Assembly: GCF_900635455.1 (NCBI RefSeq) | Contig: NZ_LR134116.1 | Location: 496,001-560,000, forward strand | Direction: 5' to 3' | From: Yersinia intermedia | GTDB taxonomy: Bacteria; Pseudomonadota; Gammaproteobacteria; Enterobacterales; Enterobacteriaceae | Length of the DNA stretch: 64,000 bases | Shown: piece after piece, positions 31,953-42,941 of the stretch | Layout: every line of letters begins with the position of its first letter | Numbering within the stretch: position 1 is the first letter of the stretch | Position numbers and translations under genes: made by a program | The notes under the pieces: model-generated | The model's database searches: none | What the model saw: the letters and a program-made list of their open reading frames with translations, nothing else | Told to the model about the DNA's origin: nothing

Positions 31953-32528
31953 TTATTTTACAATAGTAAACGCAGTGGTCACATGCTTAACGCCACTAAC
32001 CTGGCTGGCAATCTGTGCTGCTGATTGCCCTTCCTGCTGAGTCACCAGACCCAAGAGGAACACTTCGCCATTCTCAGTGGTAACTTTCACATTCGATGAT
32101 TTAACCGAGTCTGCGGTCAGTAACTGTGAGCGGACTTTAGTGGTGATCCAGGTATCCATTGAGGCGGTAGTCAGATCAACTGGCTTGCCTATGCGCATCT
32201 CGTTATACACTTCCGTTGCGCCATCGACACCTGCGGCAATTTGTTTGGCGCGGTTAGACAGCTCTGCGGTTGGCGACTGCCCGGTCAGCAAAACTTTCCC
32301 TTGATAAGCGGTCACCACAAAGCGTGTCTGGCTTTTTATCTGCTGATCTTTGCTCAGCGCATTGACGACTCTGGCCTCAAGAGTGCCATCGTCTACCTGA
32401 GTGCCAACAGAGCGTGGGTCTGTGGCAGATTTAGTTGCAACGGCTGCGCTGCCTACAACTACGGCACCTACACAGCCTTGCAATAGCAGGGCGCTGAGTA
32501 GCATGGCAAAAATATAACCAACCTTCAT
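31953..32528 (-). CDS. dolP: Outer-membrane lipoprotein DolP (YraP)
   Basis: A 191-residue lipoprotein with lipobox LLLQGC (Cys near residue 19) and two BON domains (about 45-115 and 125-191). DolP binds anionic phospholipid at the division site and supports outer-membrane integrity and BAM function. ATG 32528 has AAAGGAG upstream; the frame extends to 32573 without further signal. It lies 10 bp after diaA. Confidence 0.95.
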   Translation of the reverse strand: MKVGYIFAMLLSALLLQGCVGAVVVGSAAVATKSATDPRSVGTQVDDGTLEARVVNALSKDQQIKSQTRFVVTAYQGKVLLTGQSPTAELSNRAKQIAAGVDGATEVYNEMRIGKPVDLTTASMDTWITTKVRSQLLTADSVKSSNVKVTTENGEVFLLGLVTQQEGQSAAQIASQVSGVKHVTTAFTIVK

Positions 32529-32538
32529 TCGTGCTCCT

Positions 32539-33129
32539 TTAATCGTCCTGATGAGGAAATAGAGTGTTATCAATTAAGTCACACAAGCAATTCACTGTGA
32601 GCATGTGTAATTCTTGAACGCGTGCACTGCGGTGCGAAGGTATACGGATTTCAACATCCTGCTGACCCAACAGGCCAGCCAGCTCACCGCCATCGTAACC
32701 GGTAAGGGCAACGATGGTCATATCACGGGTTACCGCTGCTTCGACCGCTTTCACAATATCACGGCTATTGCCACGAGTGGAAATCGCGAGCAAAACATCA
32801 CCAGCATGACCGAGTGCCCGCACCTGTTTGGCATAGACTTCATCATGTAAACGGTCGTTGGCAATAGCGGTCAGAACAACATTATCAGCATTTAACGCAA
32901 TTGCAGGCAGACTTGGTCGTTCTGTTTCAAAACGGTTTATCATGCTGGCGGCAAAGTGCTGCGCGTTAGCCGCAGAAGTCCCATTACCGCAGCAGAGAAT
33001 TTTATTGCCGTTGAGCAGTGACTGAACCAACGTCATTGCTGCACGGGATATGGCATCAGGCAAAGCCTCTGCCGCGGCAATCTGGGTTTGAATACTTTCT
33101 GTAAAGCAGCCTTTGATTCTATCCAGCAC
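32539..33129 (-). CDS. diaA: DnaA initiator-associating protein DiaA
   Basis: A 196-residue SIS-domain protein that binds DnaA and promotes orderly initiation at ori[27 protein letters not shown], shown across its key parts [13 protein letters not shown] and MINRFE, is the family signature. It resembles GmhA, but the neighbours yraN and dolP fix it as DiaA. Confidence 0.93.
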   Translation of the reverse strand: MLDRIKGCFTESIQTQIAAAEALPDAISRAAMTLVQSLLNGNKILCCGNGTSAANAQHFAASMINRFETERPSLPAIALNADNVVLTAIANDRLHDEVYAKQVRALGHAGDVLLAISTRGNSRDIVKAVEAAVTRDMTIVALTGYDGGELAGLLGQQDVEIRIPSHRSARVQELHMLTVNCLCDLIDNTLFPHQDD

Positions 33130-33149
33130 GTTGATTTAATCCACTCAGT

Positions 33150-33305
33150 AAAATTAATATGCCCTTGGTACTTGAGGCCGCAGGGGGTGGCTATGTTTGT
33201 TACTCGGCTCAGCCAGTGGGCCAGTGCGAGCGCCGTTCAAAATGGTTTACAACCAATTTGTCGTTCTCTTACCGCCTACCTGCAACTCCAACGTCTTAGG
33301 TCATA
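33150..33305. repeat. Degenerate ERIC-like element with insertion but no core palindrome
   Basis: The outer arm (TACTTGAGGCCGCAGGGGGTGG) and the opposite arm (ACCGCCTACCTGCAACTCCAA) match the other repeats. The middle holds a variant of the shared insertion (CGTTCAAAATGG, ACCAATTTGTCG). The central ACCCGAATCAC half is gone. It separates yraN from diaA. Confidence 0.7.
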
Positions 33306-33330
33306 GCCCGGTAGTAAACCGGAGAAATTG

Positions 33331-33684
33331 TTAATCCGCATTGAAAGCGTTAGGCAGCCACTCTATCTGGCTACCCGTGATGGCAAAAACATCAAAACGG
33401 CACGATGTTGTGGCAAAGCTGCCGCCTCGCTGTGCCAGCCAAATGGCGGCCGCCCGGAGTAACCGTTGTTGCTTGCTGTAAGTGATACTGGCGGTGGCTC
33501 CGCCGAATAGGGCATTACGCCTAAAGCGCACCTCAACAAACACCCAGGTTTCCCCATCGCGCATGATAAGGTCAATCTCACCACTTTGATAGGTGACATT
33601 GGCCGCCTGAAAAATTAAACCAACCCGCTCCAGATAGCAGCGGGCTTGATTTTCGTAATGTGTGCCAGTATCCCGTTGGCTCAT
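33331..33684 (-). CDS. yraN: UPF0102 nuclease-fold protein YraN, short N terminus
   Basis: A 117-residue protein of the restriction-endonuclease-like fold. The motif pattern is [21 protein letters not shown] (E-x-D ... E-V-K/R). Its biological role is not known. The N terminus is about a dozen residues shorter than E. coli YraN. The ATG lies directly beside the end of an ERIC-like repeat, which supplies the upstream GAAGGG, only three bases from the start. Confidence 0.9.
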   Translation of the reverse strand: MSQRDTGTHYENQARCYLERVGLIFQAANVTYQSGEIDLIMRDGETWVFVEVRFRRNALFGGATASITYSKQQRLLRAAAIWLAQRGGSFATTSCRFDVFAITGSQIEWLPNAFNAD

Positions 33685-33685
33685 A

Positions 33686-33817
33686 TTCCCTTCGTCCTTG
33701 AAGTTGCAGGGGTGTTAGCTACATTCGTTACTCAGCCCGTCCATGGGCCTCGCCTCTGCGAGGCCGCTGCAAGCAGCGTTCAAATCTGTTCCAGACAGAT
33801 TTGTCACCCGAATCACG
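33686..33817. repeat. ERIC-like element with left-side insertion, truncated at the lpoA stop
   Basis: Reading the plus strand, the arm CTTGAAGTTGCAGGGGTGTT is followed by the insertion (CCATGGGCCTCGCC, GCGTTCAAATCTG, AGATTTGTC). Next comes only the first half of the core, ACCCGAATCAC, ending at the lpoA stop codon. The other half of the element is missing. Confidence 0.85.
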
Positions 33818-35776
33818 TTACGCCGCCGGTACTACCATGCCTTGACGGTATTGCAGCCAAGGCAGCTTACGAGTGATAACACAATCGGCTGATGCCGTTA
33901 AATCACCGGTTGTACCGCTGACCTGGAAACCAGGGATTTGGCGCATTTGTGCAAAATGATTCGATAATGTCCACGCATCGATCCCCATGGCGTACAGGCG
34001 CACCAGCGAATAGTCGTTGGCATATTTAGCCGACGCCTGTTGCATCAGTGCCGGATTAGCACCGGCCATCAATGGAATATCACTAAACTGAATGCCTTCC
34101 ATCTCCAAACGGTAATCCGGGCCAGCACCGGCTTGATAGCTACGCGAACTGGCAAACAGTGCCGGTTTGCTACGCGAGCTGGTGGCCATATCAATCATCG
34201 GTTTAATCAGTGTCAGTTCAGCCGGAGTTGCAATGATATAAACTGCATCAATGTTACCACCAGCGGAAGTGGAAACGACGGGCGCATCTACTGGTGGTGC
34301 CGGGATTGTCAGACCTGCAATGGTGACAGATGCCGGTGCCGCAGCAGGCGTGCCTGAAACGGCCACTGGCTGGCCAGTTAGCCGGATACCCGCACCACTG
34401 TTGATAGCTTGTTTCAGCTCAGCCGTTGAACCGAAGTTTTGCTGCAATACTGTTTGCCCACCCTGTTTCTGCCACTCTTCAGCGAAGGCTTTGGCGATAC
34501 GATCGCCAAAGGTACCGCGCGGGGTCAGCAACAATGGCATTCTTTTTTCCTGATTCCACAAATGATGCGCCGCATCGCGGGCTTCATCTTCTGGCGATAA
34601 GGCAAAGTAACAGATGTTGGGACTGTTAGTGCTGGCCTCCGGCTGATTTAACGCCAAGATATTTAAGGTGCTTGTTGTGGCTTTCAGTTGTTCAACTTCA
34701 GGTTTAAGCAGTGGGCCGACAACCAAAGTCGCGCCATCCTGCTGTGCCTGTGCCAGTAATGCCGCGATAGGCTGCGTTGTTGTGTCGTAGACCTTCACCT
34801 GTGCATTGTTGGCAGCGACAGGGGCCACCGGTGCTACCTCAGCAGGCGTTGCGGCGGTATCGGTTGGCGTGGTTGCTGCTGTATCGGGTGTTGCAGCCGC
34901 AGGCGCTGCTACCGGTAACCCATTCTGAGCGGCAGTGAAACCTTGCTGGATAGCATCGGCAAATACCTGTGCCGAGCCACTAAGTGGCAGCAAAAGTGCA
35001 ATTTTCGCCGTGGATGCCTGGCTGAAGTTACTGATCTGCGTTAATGCCGTTGGCAGAGTTTTCGCTGCCGGGTTTTGAGGATAACGGTTCTGCCAGTCTT
35101 TAATACCGGCTTTCAGTAGCTCGGGATCTTGCTTGTTATCCTGATACACACGCAGTAAATCCAGCCAACCTTGCAGCACGTTTTCATCTGCATTAATCAC
35201 AATATTGTTCAATTCTTGTGGTGTCAGTTGTGCCAGTGATTGCCAGGTGCCATCGATATTATCTTGATGGGCTTTATCTTTCAGTAACGGTTCCTGAGCG
35301 ATAAACGCACGAATCAGTGGCAGGGTGGCTTTGCCTTGATTGGCTGCAATTTGCGCCTGATAGAAACGAACTTGTTGGTTAGCTGAGAGCTGGGTTGCAT
35401 CCAACTTGCCAAGAATATCAGCCGCCGCAGGGTTATTTTTCTGTGCGATCAGCAGTTCTGCGCTCAGTAATTGTTGTTCCTGACGTTGCGCATCGCTCAG
35501 ATTAGCCGGTAGTGTACCGAGCTGTTCTGCCGCCTGAGGCGTTTTCCCTTCACGTAACAGGGCACGAATGGCGAGTAATTGCCAGTCAGCCTTGTTATCA
35601 TCACCACTCTGTTGCAACTGTTGCAGATAATAATCAGAGTTCGCGCTTGCTTCGTCCTGTATATTTGCGGGTGGCGGCGTCTGTGGCGCTCTGCCTGAAC
35701 AGGCTGCCAGAATCAGTGCGGCCAGAACTACAGGGACAAGCCCTGCTTTGGAACGAACGAATGTTGAGGAAAGCAT
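33818..35776 (-). CDS. lpoA: Outer-membrane lipoprotein LpoA, activator of PBP1A
   Basis: A 652-residue lipoprotein with lipobox LILAAC (Cys near residue 26). An N-terminal TPR-like helical domain (to about 250) is followed by a Pro/Ala/Thr-rich insert. A periplasmic-binding-protein-like C domain starts near [18 protein letters not shown]. LpoA spans the periplasm to stimulate PBP1A transpeptidase. ATG 35776 ([12 protein letters not shown]) is chosen because upstream codons lack signal-peptide character. The stop lies inside an ERIC-like repeat. Confidence 0.95.
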   Translation of the reverse strand: MLSSTFVRSKAGLVPVVLAALILAACSGRAPQTPPPANIQDEASANSDYYLQQLQQSGDDNKADWQLLAIRALLREGKTPQAAEQLGTLPANLSDAQRQEQQLLSAELLIAQKNNPAAADILGKLDATQLSANQQVRFYQAQIAANQGKATLPLIRAFIAQEPLLKDKAHQDNIDGTWQSLAQLTPQELNNIVINADENVLQGWLDLLRVYQDNKQDPELLKAGIKDWQNRYPQNPAAKTLPTALTQISNFSQASTAKIALLLPLSGSAQVFADAIQQGFTAAQNGLPVAAPAAATPDTAATTPTDTAATPAEVAPVAPVAANNAQVKVYDTTTQPIAALLAQAQQDGATLVVGPLLKPEVEQLKATTSTLNILALNQPEASTNSPNICYFALSPEDEARDAAHHLWNQEKRMPLLLTPRGTFGDRIAKAFAEEWQKQGGQTVLQQNFGSTAELKQAINSGAGIRLTGQPVAVSGTPAAAPASVTIAGLTIPAPPVDAPVVSTSAGGNIDAVYIIATPAELTLIKPMIDMATSSRSKPALFASSRSYQAGAGPDYRLEMEGIQFSDIPLMAGANPALMQQASAKYANDYSLVRLYAMGIDAWTLSNHFAQMRQIPGFQVSGTTGDLTASADCVITRKLPWLQYRQGMVVPAA

Positions 35777-35838
35777 ACTGTATCCAGTGATGTTTTTTTC
35801 AAGATGCTCAATATTAAATCGGTAATTCGGATGAAACA

Positions 35839-36738
35839 ATGAATCAACACGATCGAGCAGTGATTTCTGCATCTACGCTTTATGTGGTACCCACCCCAAT
35901 CGGTAATTTAGGGGATATTACCCACCGGGCGTTAGAGGTACTGAAAGGCGTTGATTTGATTGCGGCAGAAGATACACGCCATACAGGGTTGTTATTACAG
36001 CATTTTGCGATCAACGCCCGCCTGTTTGCACTTCATGACCATAACGAACAACAAAAAGCCGATCATTTGCTGGCGAAACTGCAAGCAGGCCAGAGTATTG
36101 CCCTGGTTTCAGATGCAGGTACGCCACTTATCAACGATCCGGGCTACCACTTAGTACGCCGTTGCCGTGAAGCGGGCATCAGAGTGGTGCCACTCCCAGG
36201 CGCTTGTGCGGCGATTACTGCACTTTCTGCCGCCGGTATTGCCTCGGATCGTTTTTGCTACGAAGGCTTCCTGCCTGCGAAAACCAAAGGACGTAAGGAT
36301 ACTCTGCAAGCGCTGATTGAGGAACCTCGAACACTGATCTTCTACGAATCAACGCATCGCTTGTTGGAAAGTTTACAGGACATGGTAACCGTACTTGGCC
36401 CACAACGCTATGTGGTACTCGCCAGAGAATTAACCAAAACTTGGGAGTCTATCCACGGTGCACCGGTTGGCGAGTTGTTGACTTGGGTTCAGGAAGAAGA
36501 AACCCGCCGCAGAGGTGAAATGGTCTTGATTGTCGAAGGACATAAAGTACAAGCCGATGATGCTTTACCGGCCGTAGCATTACGCACTCTGGCATTATTG
36601 CAAAAAGAGTTACCGCTGAAAAAAGCCGCAGCGTTAGCGGCAGAGATCCACGGCGTGAAAAAGAATGCGCTCTATAAGTACGCACTTGAGCTGCAAGATG
36701 GCGCTCAAGTGCAAGCGGAAGATGACATTCACCCGTAA
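35839..36738 (+). CDS. rsmI: 16S rRNA (cytidine1402-2'-O)-methyltransferase RsmI
   Basis: A 299-residue SAM-dependent methyltransferase of the tetrapyrrole-methylase fold, acting on C1402 in the ribosomal decoding centre. [29 protein letters not shown] and [16 protein letters not shown] are the family motifs. It diverges from lpoA with a 62-bp gap. Its last codons overlap the rnpB promoter. Confidence 0.96.
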   Translation: MNQHDRAVISASTLYVVPTPIGNLGDITHRALEVLKGVDLIAAEDTRHTGLLLQHFAINARLFALHDHNEQQKADHLLAKLQAGQSIALVSDAGTPLINDPGYHLVRRCREAGIRVVPLPGACAAITALSAAGIASDRFCYEGFLPAKTKGRKDTLQALIEEPRTLIFYESTHRLLESLQDMVTVLGPQRYVVLARELTKTWESIHGAPVGELLTWVQEEETRRRGEMVLIVEGHKVQADDALPAVALRTLALLQKELPLKKAAALAAEIHGVKKNALYKYALELQDGAQVQAEDDIHP

Positions 36739-36750
36739 TGTGATTATAAT
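36722..36750 (+). promoter_or_regulatory. rnpB promoter overlapping the rsmI 3' end
   Basis: ATGACA (36722-36727, one mismatch to TTGACA) and consensus TATAAT (36745-36750) are separated by exactly 17 bp. The expected RNA start at about 36758 is 7 bases after the -10. Confidence 0.88.
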
Positions 36751-36757
36751 CCGCCGC

Positions 36758-37134
<377 letters not shown>

Positions 37135-37140
37135 TCATTC

Positions 37141-37176
37141 CACAAAATCCCGCTTCGGCGGGTTTTTTGTTTTGTG
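37141..37176 (+). terminator. First rnpB terminator
   Basis: CCCGC TTCG GCGGG with a run of T follows the RNA 3' end. The same hairpin recurs in each downstream repeat. Confidence 0.9.
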
Positions 37177-37189
37177 CGATATGGTTTGC

Positions 37190-37421
37190 GAGGAATGACT
37201 GTCCACGACGCTTTTCATAAAAGAAAGCGGCTTACCGGTCAACTCCACTCATTCCACAAAATCCCGCTTCGGCGGGGTTTTTGTTTTGTGCGATATGGTT
37301 TGCGAGGAATGACTGTCCACGACGCTTTTCATAAAAGAAAGCGGCTTACCAGTCAATTCAACTCATTCCACAAAACCCCGCTTCGGCGGGGTTTTTGTTT
37401 TGTGTGATATGGTTTGCGGGA
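37190..37421 (+). repeat. Two direct repeats of the rnpB 3' end and terminator
   Basis: GAGGAATGACTGTCCACGAC, which lies in rnpB at 37088, recurs at 37190 and 37304. Each copy includes the last part of rnpB, a GCTTTTCATAAAAGAAAGC hairpin absent from rnpB itself, the CTTACC-GTCAA 3' end, and the CCCGCTTCGGCGGG terminator. The two downstream units are 114 bp apart; the first spacing is 102 bp. Copy three is slightly diverged. E. coli rnpB has comparable downstream repeats. Confidence 0.95.
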
Positions 37422-37434
37422 TGTCTGTTTTATC

Positions 37435-38337
<903 letters not shown>

Positions 38338-38464
38338 TTACCTGTTCAGCGGTCTGTGCGTTCCAGTATAGTTAAATTTATGAGTTAGATTCATATAGCC
38401 ATGCGCATTTATCCATCTAATCCTCTGCTCGGACATTTGCTACTTTTGTGCAATCACCTTGATT

Positions 38465-38539
38465 CAGCAGGCCGCTCACCAAAAGGGTCGTTCGCCCGCG
38501 CAAATCGCTCTTGCCTGGTTGCTGGTGCAGAAGCCTTGG
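38465..38539 (+). pseudogene. Aldo/keto reductase remnant (C-terminal fragment)
   Basis: One plus-strand frame reads [20 protein letters not shown] followed by VQKPW. This is the conserved helix near the C terminus of aldo/keto reductases (usual form [20 protein letters not shown]). After PW the frame continues RSSLDCN, unrelated to the family. No start codon or upstream domains are present in the 409-bp gap. It is the only trace of a deleted gene next to the LysR regulator. Confidence 0.8.
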
Positions 38540-38737
38540 AGAAGCTCACTGGATTGTAATTCTCTCGCTAAATATCAGCGCAAAAATAGAGGCAGGATTG
38601 CTACTTTACAGGCCTATACTCTCTAGGTAGCAATTTCCTTGAAACCAACTTTCCCTATACTCAAACTGTCTACTCTCGACGTTCTTTACGGTTTATCGAG
38701 CTTCACATCACAGTGTTTATGATACCGGAGATACATC

Positions 38738-39793
38738 ATGACGATAAAAGTTCTCGGTTATGCAGCCAAATCCGCACAAGTTCCCCTCGCCCCACTTGAG
38801 TTTACCCGTCGCGATCCGCGTCCTGATGATGTGGTGATGGATGTGCTCTATTGCGGTGTTTGTCACTCAGATCTGCATCAGGCGCGTAACGACTGGGGGT
38901 TCAGCAGTTATCCGCTGGTACCTGGGCATGAAGTGGTTGGGCGTGTCACGGCTGTGGGGAAAAGTGTCACGAAATTCAAGGTGGGTGATTTTGCCGGAAT
39001 TGGCTGCATGGTGGACTCCTGCCGAGTGTGCCAACCCTGTCAACAGGGTCTGGAGCAGTATTGTGCAGAGGGCAATGTGCAAACTTACAATGGTGTTGAT
39101 CGCCACGACCATACACCAACCTACGGTGGCTACTCACAATCCATTGTAGCTTCTGAAGATTTTGTGCTGAAAATGCCTGCTGGTCTGGATTTGCAGGCTG
39201 CCGCGCCACTACTGTGCGCCGGTATTACTACCTGGTCGCCGCTGCGCCATTGGAAAGTGGGCAAAGGCAGCAAAGTCGCAGTCGTTGGCCTGGGTGGTTT
39301 GGGTCATATGGCATTAAAGCTGGCGAATGCATTAGGGGCTGAAGTGACGCTCTTTACCCGTTCACCGAGTAAAGAAGCCGATGCCCGCCGTTTAGGCGCA
39401 CACCATATTGTGTTATCCACCGATAATGCACAAATGGACGCGACCAAAGGGCAATTCGATCTGATTATCGATACCGTGCCTTATGTCCATGATATCAACC
39501 CCTACATGCCGACACTGAATGTGGATGGCACACTGGTATTTGTTGGTTTCCTTGGTGATCTTAGCCCGATGTTAAACACCATGCCATTGATTCTGGCACG
39601 GCGTTCGGTGGCGGGTTCATGTATTGGCGGCATTGCTGAAACGCAGGAAATGCTCGATTTCTGTGCTGAACACGGCATTGCATCAGATATAGAGATGATC
39701 AATATTCAGGATATCAACGATGCCTATGAGCGGATGCTGAAAAGCGATGTGAAATACCGCTTCGTGATCGATATGGCGTCGTTAAAACCGTAA
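38738..39793 (+). CDS. Zinc-dependent NADP alcohol dehydrogenase (YahK/cinnamyl-alcohol type)
   Basis: A 351-residue medium-chain dehydrogenase. The catalytic zinc ligands are in YCGVCHSDLH (Cys) and PGHEVVG (His-Glu). Four structural-zinc cysteines are in CRVCQPCQQGLEQYC and its start. The nucleotide fold has VVGLGGLGHMALKLA, and the TRSPSKEADAR segment suggests NADPH preference. The closest E. coli relative is YahK, a broad aldehyde reductase. The true substrate is not deducible. Confidence 0.92.
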   Translation: MTIKVLGYAAKSAQVPLAPLEFTRRDPRPDDVVMDVLYCGVCHSDLHQARNDWGFSSYPLVPGHEVVGRVTAVGKSVTKFKVGDFAGIGCMVDSCRVCQPCQQGLEQYCAEGNVQTYNGVDRHDHTPTYGGYSQSIVASEDFVLKMPAGLDLQAAAPLLCAGITTWSPLRHWKVGKGSKVAVVGLGGLGHMALKLANALGAEVTLFTRSPSKEADARRLGAHHIVLSTDNAQMDATKGQFDLIIDTVPYVHDINPYMPTLNVDGTLVFVGFLGDLSPMLNTMPLILARRSVAGSCIGGIAETQEMLDFCAEHGIASDIEMINIQDINDAYERMLKSDVKYRFVIDMASLKP

Positions 39794-39863
39794 TTATGCT
39801 GGCGCAACGTGGGGGAGCTGCCCGTTCTATCCATTAAATGTTGACTGGCATGCTCGCCCTTAT

Positions 39864-40568
39864 TCACACAGGCAAATCAATGAGCAGCGCACGCAGCGGT
39901 GTTTCGGCTTTAATCACCAGGTGCTGTTCTTCTTGTACAAAAGCACCATCACCGCAGGTCAGGCGCTGAGTTTCACTGGCCTGCGGCCCAACCACAGCCA
40001 CCGTTCCGTGAATGGATTGCAGATAAGCCCTCGGGCCGTGTAGGTCAATGGTGTACTGTTCACCTGCGGCTAGATCCAGATGATGAATCCATACTTGCTG
40101 ACGCAGTTTCAGGCTGCCCTGCTCACCGTCAGGGGATGCCAGTAGCCGTAATGGTTGCGTGCATAATGATAACTGCTGGGCGGGATTACTTTCCTGTTCA
40201 GGGCAGGCGTTGAGCCATAACTGAATGCGCGTTAATGGCTTATCTGCACTTAGATTATGCTCGCTATAGCTGACACCCGATTGAGCAGAAAAGAGCAACA
40301 CATCACCAGTTTTACCGCGCACATAGTTACCCAGACTATTTCGATACTCAGCCTCACCTTGTAAAATCAGGTTTAAAATATCAACCTGAGGATAAGTTCG
40401 TGGTTGGAATGAGGCTCCCGGTGCCAGCACCTCTTGATTCAAGACGCGCAGCGAGGCATAACCCAATAGTTTCGGATCAAAATAGTGGCCGAATGAGAAA
40501 GTATAACGGGCTTGGAGCCAACCATAGTCAGCTTGCCCGCACTGTTTTGCTGTTCTGCATGTGATCAT
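39864..40568 (-). CDS. yhaK: Pirin-like bicupin protein YhaK
   Basis: A 234-residue cytoplasmic bicupin. The start MITCRTAKQCGQADYGWLQARYTFSFGHYFDP is nearly identical to E. coli YhaK, with key part RYTFSFGHYFDPKLLGY. YhaK is reported as a redox-responsive marker; pirins of this group may have quercetinase-like folds. It diverges from yhaJ, the conserved pair. Confidence 0.93.
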   Translation of the reverse strand: MITCRTAKQCGQADYGWLQARYTFSFGHYFDPKLLGYASLRVLNQEVLAPGASFQPRTYPQVDILNLILQGEAEYRNSLGNYVRGKTGDVLLFSAQSGVSYSEHNLSADKPLTRIQLWLNACPEQESNPAQQLSLCTQPLRLLASPDGEQGSLKLRQQVWIHHLDLAAGEQYTIDLHGPRAYLQSIHGTVAVVGPQASETQRLTCGDGAFVQEEQHLVIKAETPLRALLIDLPV

Positions 40569-40683
40569 GACAATGATTGCCCTATCCTGATATTAATTGA
40601 TAAAGAGATGGTAAGCGTCTGGACGACGGATTGTTAGCCAGTTAATCTGGTCGCTATATTCAAATTTCCTGATTGAGAAAATG

Positions 40684-41580
40684 ATGGCCAAAGATCGGGC
40701 GCTAACGTTAGAAGCATTGAGAGTAATGGATGCTATTGACCGCCGTGGTAGTTTTGCCGCGGCGGCTGATGAATTGGGGCGGGTACCTTCTGCACTGAGC
40801 TATACCATGCAGAAACTTGAGGAAGAGCTTGATGTGGTGTTGTTCGACCGCTCCGGGCATCGCACCAAATTTACCAATGTTGGGCGGATGCTACTGGATC
40901 GCGGGCGGGTGCTACTAGAAGCCGCAGACAAACTGACTACTGATGCTGAAGCATTGGCGCGCGGCTGGGAAACACATATCACGATTGTCAGCGAGGCATT
41001 GTCTCCGGCATGGAAACTGTTCCCGTTGATCGACAAACTGGCGCTTAAAGCCAACACTCAAGTCTCTATTTTTACCGAAGTATTGGCCGGAGCATGGGAA
41101 CGGTTGGAGCAGGGGCGGGCTGATATCGTCATTGCGCCCGATATGCATTTCCGTGCATCTTCAGAGATTAACAGCCGTAAACTGTACAAAGTGACCAGTG
41201 TCTATGTTGCCAGTCCAGACCACCCCATTCATTTGGAACCAGAGCCTTTGTCAGAACTGACGCGAGTGAAATATCGTGGTGTCGCCGTCGCGGATACCGC
41301 TCGTGAGCGGCCAGTTATTACGGTTCAGTTGCTGGATAAACAGCAACGTTTGACTGTTAGCACTATCGAAGATAAGCGGCGGGCATTATTAGCCGGTTTA
41401 GGTGTGGCGACCATGCCTTATGAAATGGTAGAAAAAGACATTGAAGCGGGCCGTTTACGGGTCGTCGGGCCAGAGTTCAGCCGTGAGGCCGATATTATTA
41501 TGGCATGGCGGCGCGACAGTATGGGGGAGGCTAAGTCGTGGTGTCTGCGAGAGATTCCTAAATTGTTCGCTAATAAGTAA
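40684..41580 (+). CDS. yhaJ: LysR-family regulator YhaJ
   Basis: A 298-residue LTTR with N-terminal helix-turn-helix (RRGSFAAAADELGRVPSALSY). In E. coli YhaJ senses aromatic compounds and controls yqjF, which is also in this window. In pathogenic E. coli it regulates type III secretion. ATG 40684 (MAKDRALT) is chosen by homology; an ATG lies three bases upstream. Confidence 0.94.
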   Translation: MAKDRALTLEALRVMDAIDRRGSFAAAADELGRVPSALSYTMQKLEEELDVVLFDRSGHRTKFTNVGRMLLDRGRVLLEAADKLTTDAEALARGWETHITIVSEALSPAWKLFPLIDKLALKANTQVSIFTEVLAGAWERLEQGRADIVIAPDMHFRASSEINSRKLYKVTSVYVASPDHPIHLEPEPLSELTRVKYRGVAVADTARERPVITVQLLDKQQRLTVSTIEDKRRALLAGLGVATMPYEMVEKDIEAGRLRVVGPEFSREADIIMAWRRDSMGEAKSWCLREIPKLFANK

Positions 41581-41582
41581 AC

Positions 41583-41722
41583 GGCTACTGCGCGTCGTCA
41601 TACTGAGATTGTGCAGTGTTCACAATCCTCACGTACTACGTGTACGCTCCGGTTTTTCCGCGCTGTACGCACTCAGTCTGACTTAGCTCACTACGCCTTA
41701 AGCTGTTATGGCTACTGCGCGT
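41583..41722. repeat. 114-bp segment flanked by 13-bp direct repeats between yhaJ and yqjG
   Basis: GGCTACTGCGCGT occurs at 41583-41595 and again at 41710-41722. The segment between contains the palindrome CACGTACTACGTG and no open frame of interest. The right copy touches the yqjG stop codon. The arrangement resembles a small inserted element with a target duplication, but I do not recognise a family. Confidence 0.6.
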
Positions 41723-42720
41723 TAATCTGTTAATAAAGTGAAACGTGTATCTCGCCCATGTGGCTCCAGCAGGTCTTGCTGTGGGCCGATGGAGATAATC
41801 CCGTAAGGGTTTATGGTGCCGTGGCTGCGATAGTAGTGATTGCGGATATGGGCAAAATCGACTGTTTCAGCGACACCTTGAATTTGATAAATATCGCGTA
41901 AAAAGCCATATAAGTTGAGATAATCGCTGATACGGCGCTTATCACACTTGAAATGAGTGACATAGACTGGGTCAAACCGCACCAATGTGGTCCATAAACG
42001 TAAATCTGCTTCCGTCAGTTGGCCACCAGTCAGGTATCGTTGTTTCGCCAGAATCTGTTCCAGCTTGGTCAATGCGTCAAATAAGGTATTAACTGCCTCG
42101 TCATAGGCTTCCTGTGTAGTGGCAAATCCCGCCTTATACACCCCATTATTGACCTGATCGTAAACCCACCCGTTGATATCATCAATATTACTGCGTAACG
42201 CTGTAGGGTAATAATCCCCCGTTTTAGCCCCGACGCCATCAAACGCAGTATTGAACATACGAATGATATCGGCAGATTCATTGCTAACGACAGTCTGTTG
42301 CTGCTTATCCCATAACACCGGAACGGTCACCCGCCCGCTATAATTTGCATCGGCGCGCAGATAAAGCTGATAGAGATAGTCAAGATGATAGAGTTCGTCG
42401 CCGGTGGCGGCAGGGAAATCATTAGCGAAGGTCCAGCCATTCTCCAGCATCAATGGATGTACCACAGAAACTGAAATCAGTGACTCTAAGCCTTTCAATG
42501 TGCGCATGAGTAAAGTGCGGTGTGCCCATGGGCAGGCAAGAGAAACATACAGATGGTAACGGTGTGCTTCGGCTTTAAAGCCGGCTTTACCTTGTGGGCC
42601 AGCCTGCCCGTCAGCAGTCACCCAATTGCGGAACTGTGAGGTACTACGCTTGAAATGACCACCGGTAGATTTTGTGTCATACCAGATGTCTTTCCACATG
42701 CCGTCTACGAGCTGCCCCAT
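41722..42720 (-). CDS. yqjG: Glutathionyl-hydroquinone reductase YqjG
   Basis: A 332-residue Xi-class GST/ECM4 family enzyme that reduces glutathionyl-hydroquinones. The catalytic cysteine is Cys63 in SLACPWAHRTLL. The C-terminal helical domain has LTEADLRLWTTLVRFD. The ribosome-binding sequence GGGGGA lies 5 bases before the ATG, at the end of an ERIC-like repeat. Confidence 0.95.
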   Translation of the reverse strand: MGQLVDGMWKDIWYDTKSTGGHFKRSTSQFRNWVTADGQAGPQGKAGFKAEAHRYHLYVSLACPWAHRTLLMRTLKGLESLISVSVVHPLMLENGWTFANDFPAATGDELYHLDYLYQLYLRADANYSGRVTVPVLWDKQQQTVVSNESADIIRMFNTAFDGVGAKTGDYYPTALRSNIDDINGWVYDQVNNGVYKAGFATTQEAYDEAVNTLFDALTKLEQILAKQRYLTGGQLTEADLRLWTTLVRFDPVYVTHFKCDKRRISDYLNLYGFLRDIYQIQGVAETVDFAHIRNHYYRSHGTINPYGIISIGPQQDLLEPHGRDTRFTLLTD

Positions 42721-42727
42721 CCAATCC

Positions 42728-42925
42728 CCCGTGTTCTTGAAATTGCAGCGTTGTTAGCTGCTCTTATTCACCCGAATCACTTACCTGAGTAAGTTAATCG
42801 GGATTAATGAGCCTCATCCTTGAGGCTCACCCTACGGGCTAGCATAAATGCTGTTCAAATTAGTTCCCGACCCATTTGTCATTCGCTTGCTGCCTGGCTG
42901 CAACTCCAATTACTTTTGGGATTGC
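42728..42925. repeat. ERIC-like element with right-side insertion, upstream of yqjG
   Basis: The arm TTCTTGAAATTGCAGCG, core CACCCGAATCACTTAC...GTTAATCGGGATT, then a roughly 75-bp insertion (GAGCCTCATCCTTGAGGCTC, GCGGGCTAGCAT-like, CTGTTCAAATTAG, CCATTTGTC) and the closing arm (GCTTGCTGCCTGGCTGCAAC). The insertion includes its own GAGCCTCA/TGAGGCTC hairpin. Confidence 0.9.
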
Positions 42926-42941
42926 ATTTTATAGTATAGCC

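Noticed and set aside
32539..33129. Possible phosphoheptose isomerase GmhA
   Set aside because: It is a SIS protein similar to GmhA, but the diaA-dolP-yraN-lpoA context identifies DiaA.
33150..33305. Possible small RNA gene between yraN and diaA
   Set aside because: The sequence is explained by a degenerate ERIC-like element and shows no promoter or terminator of its own.
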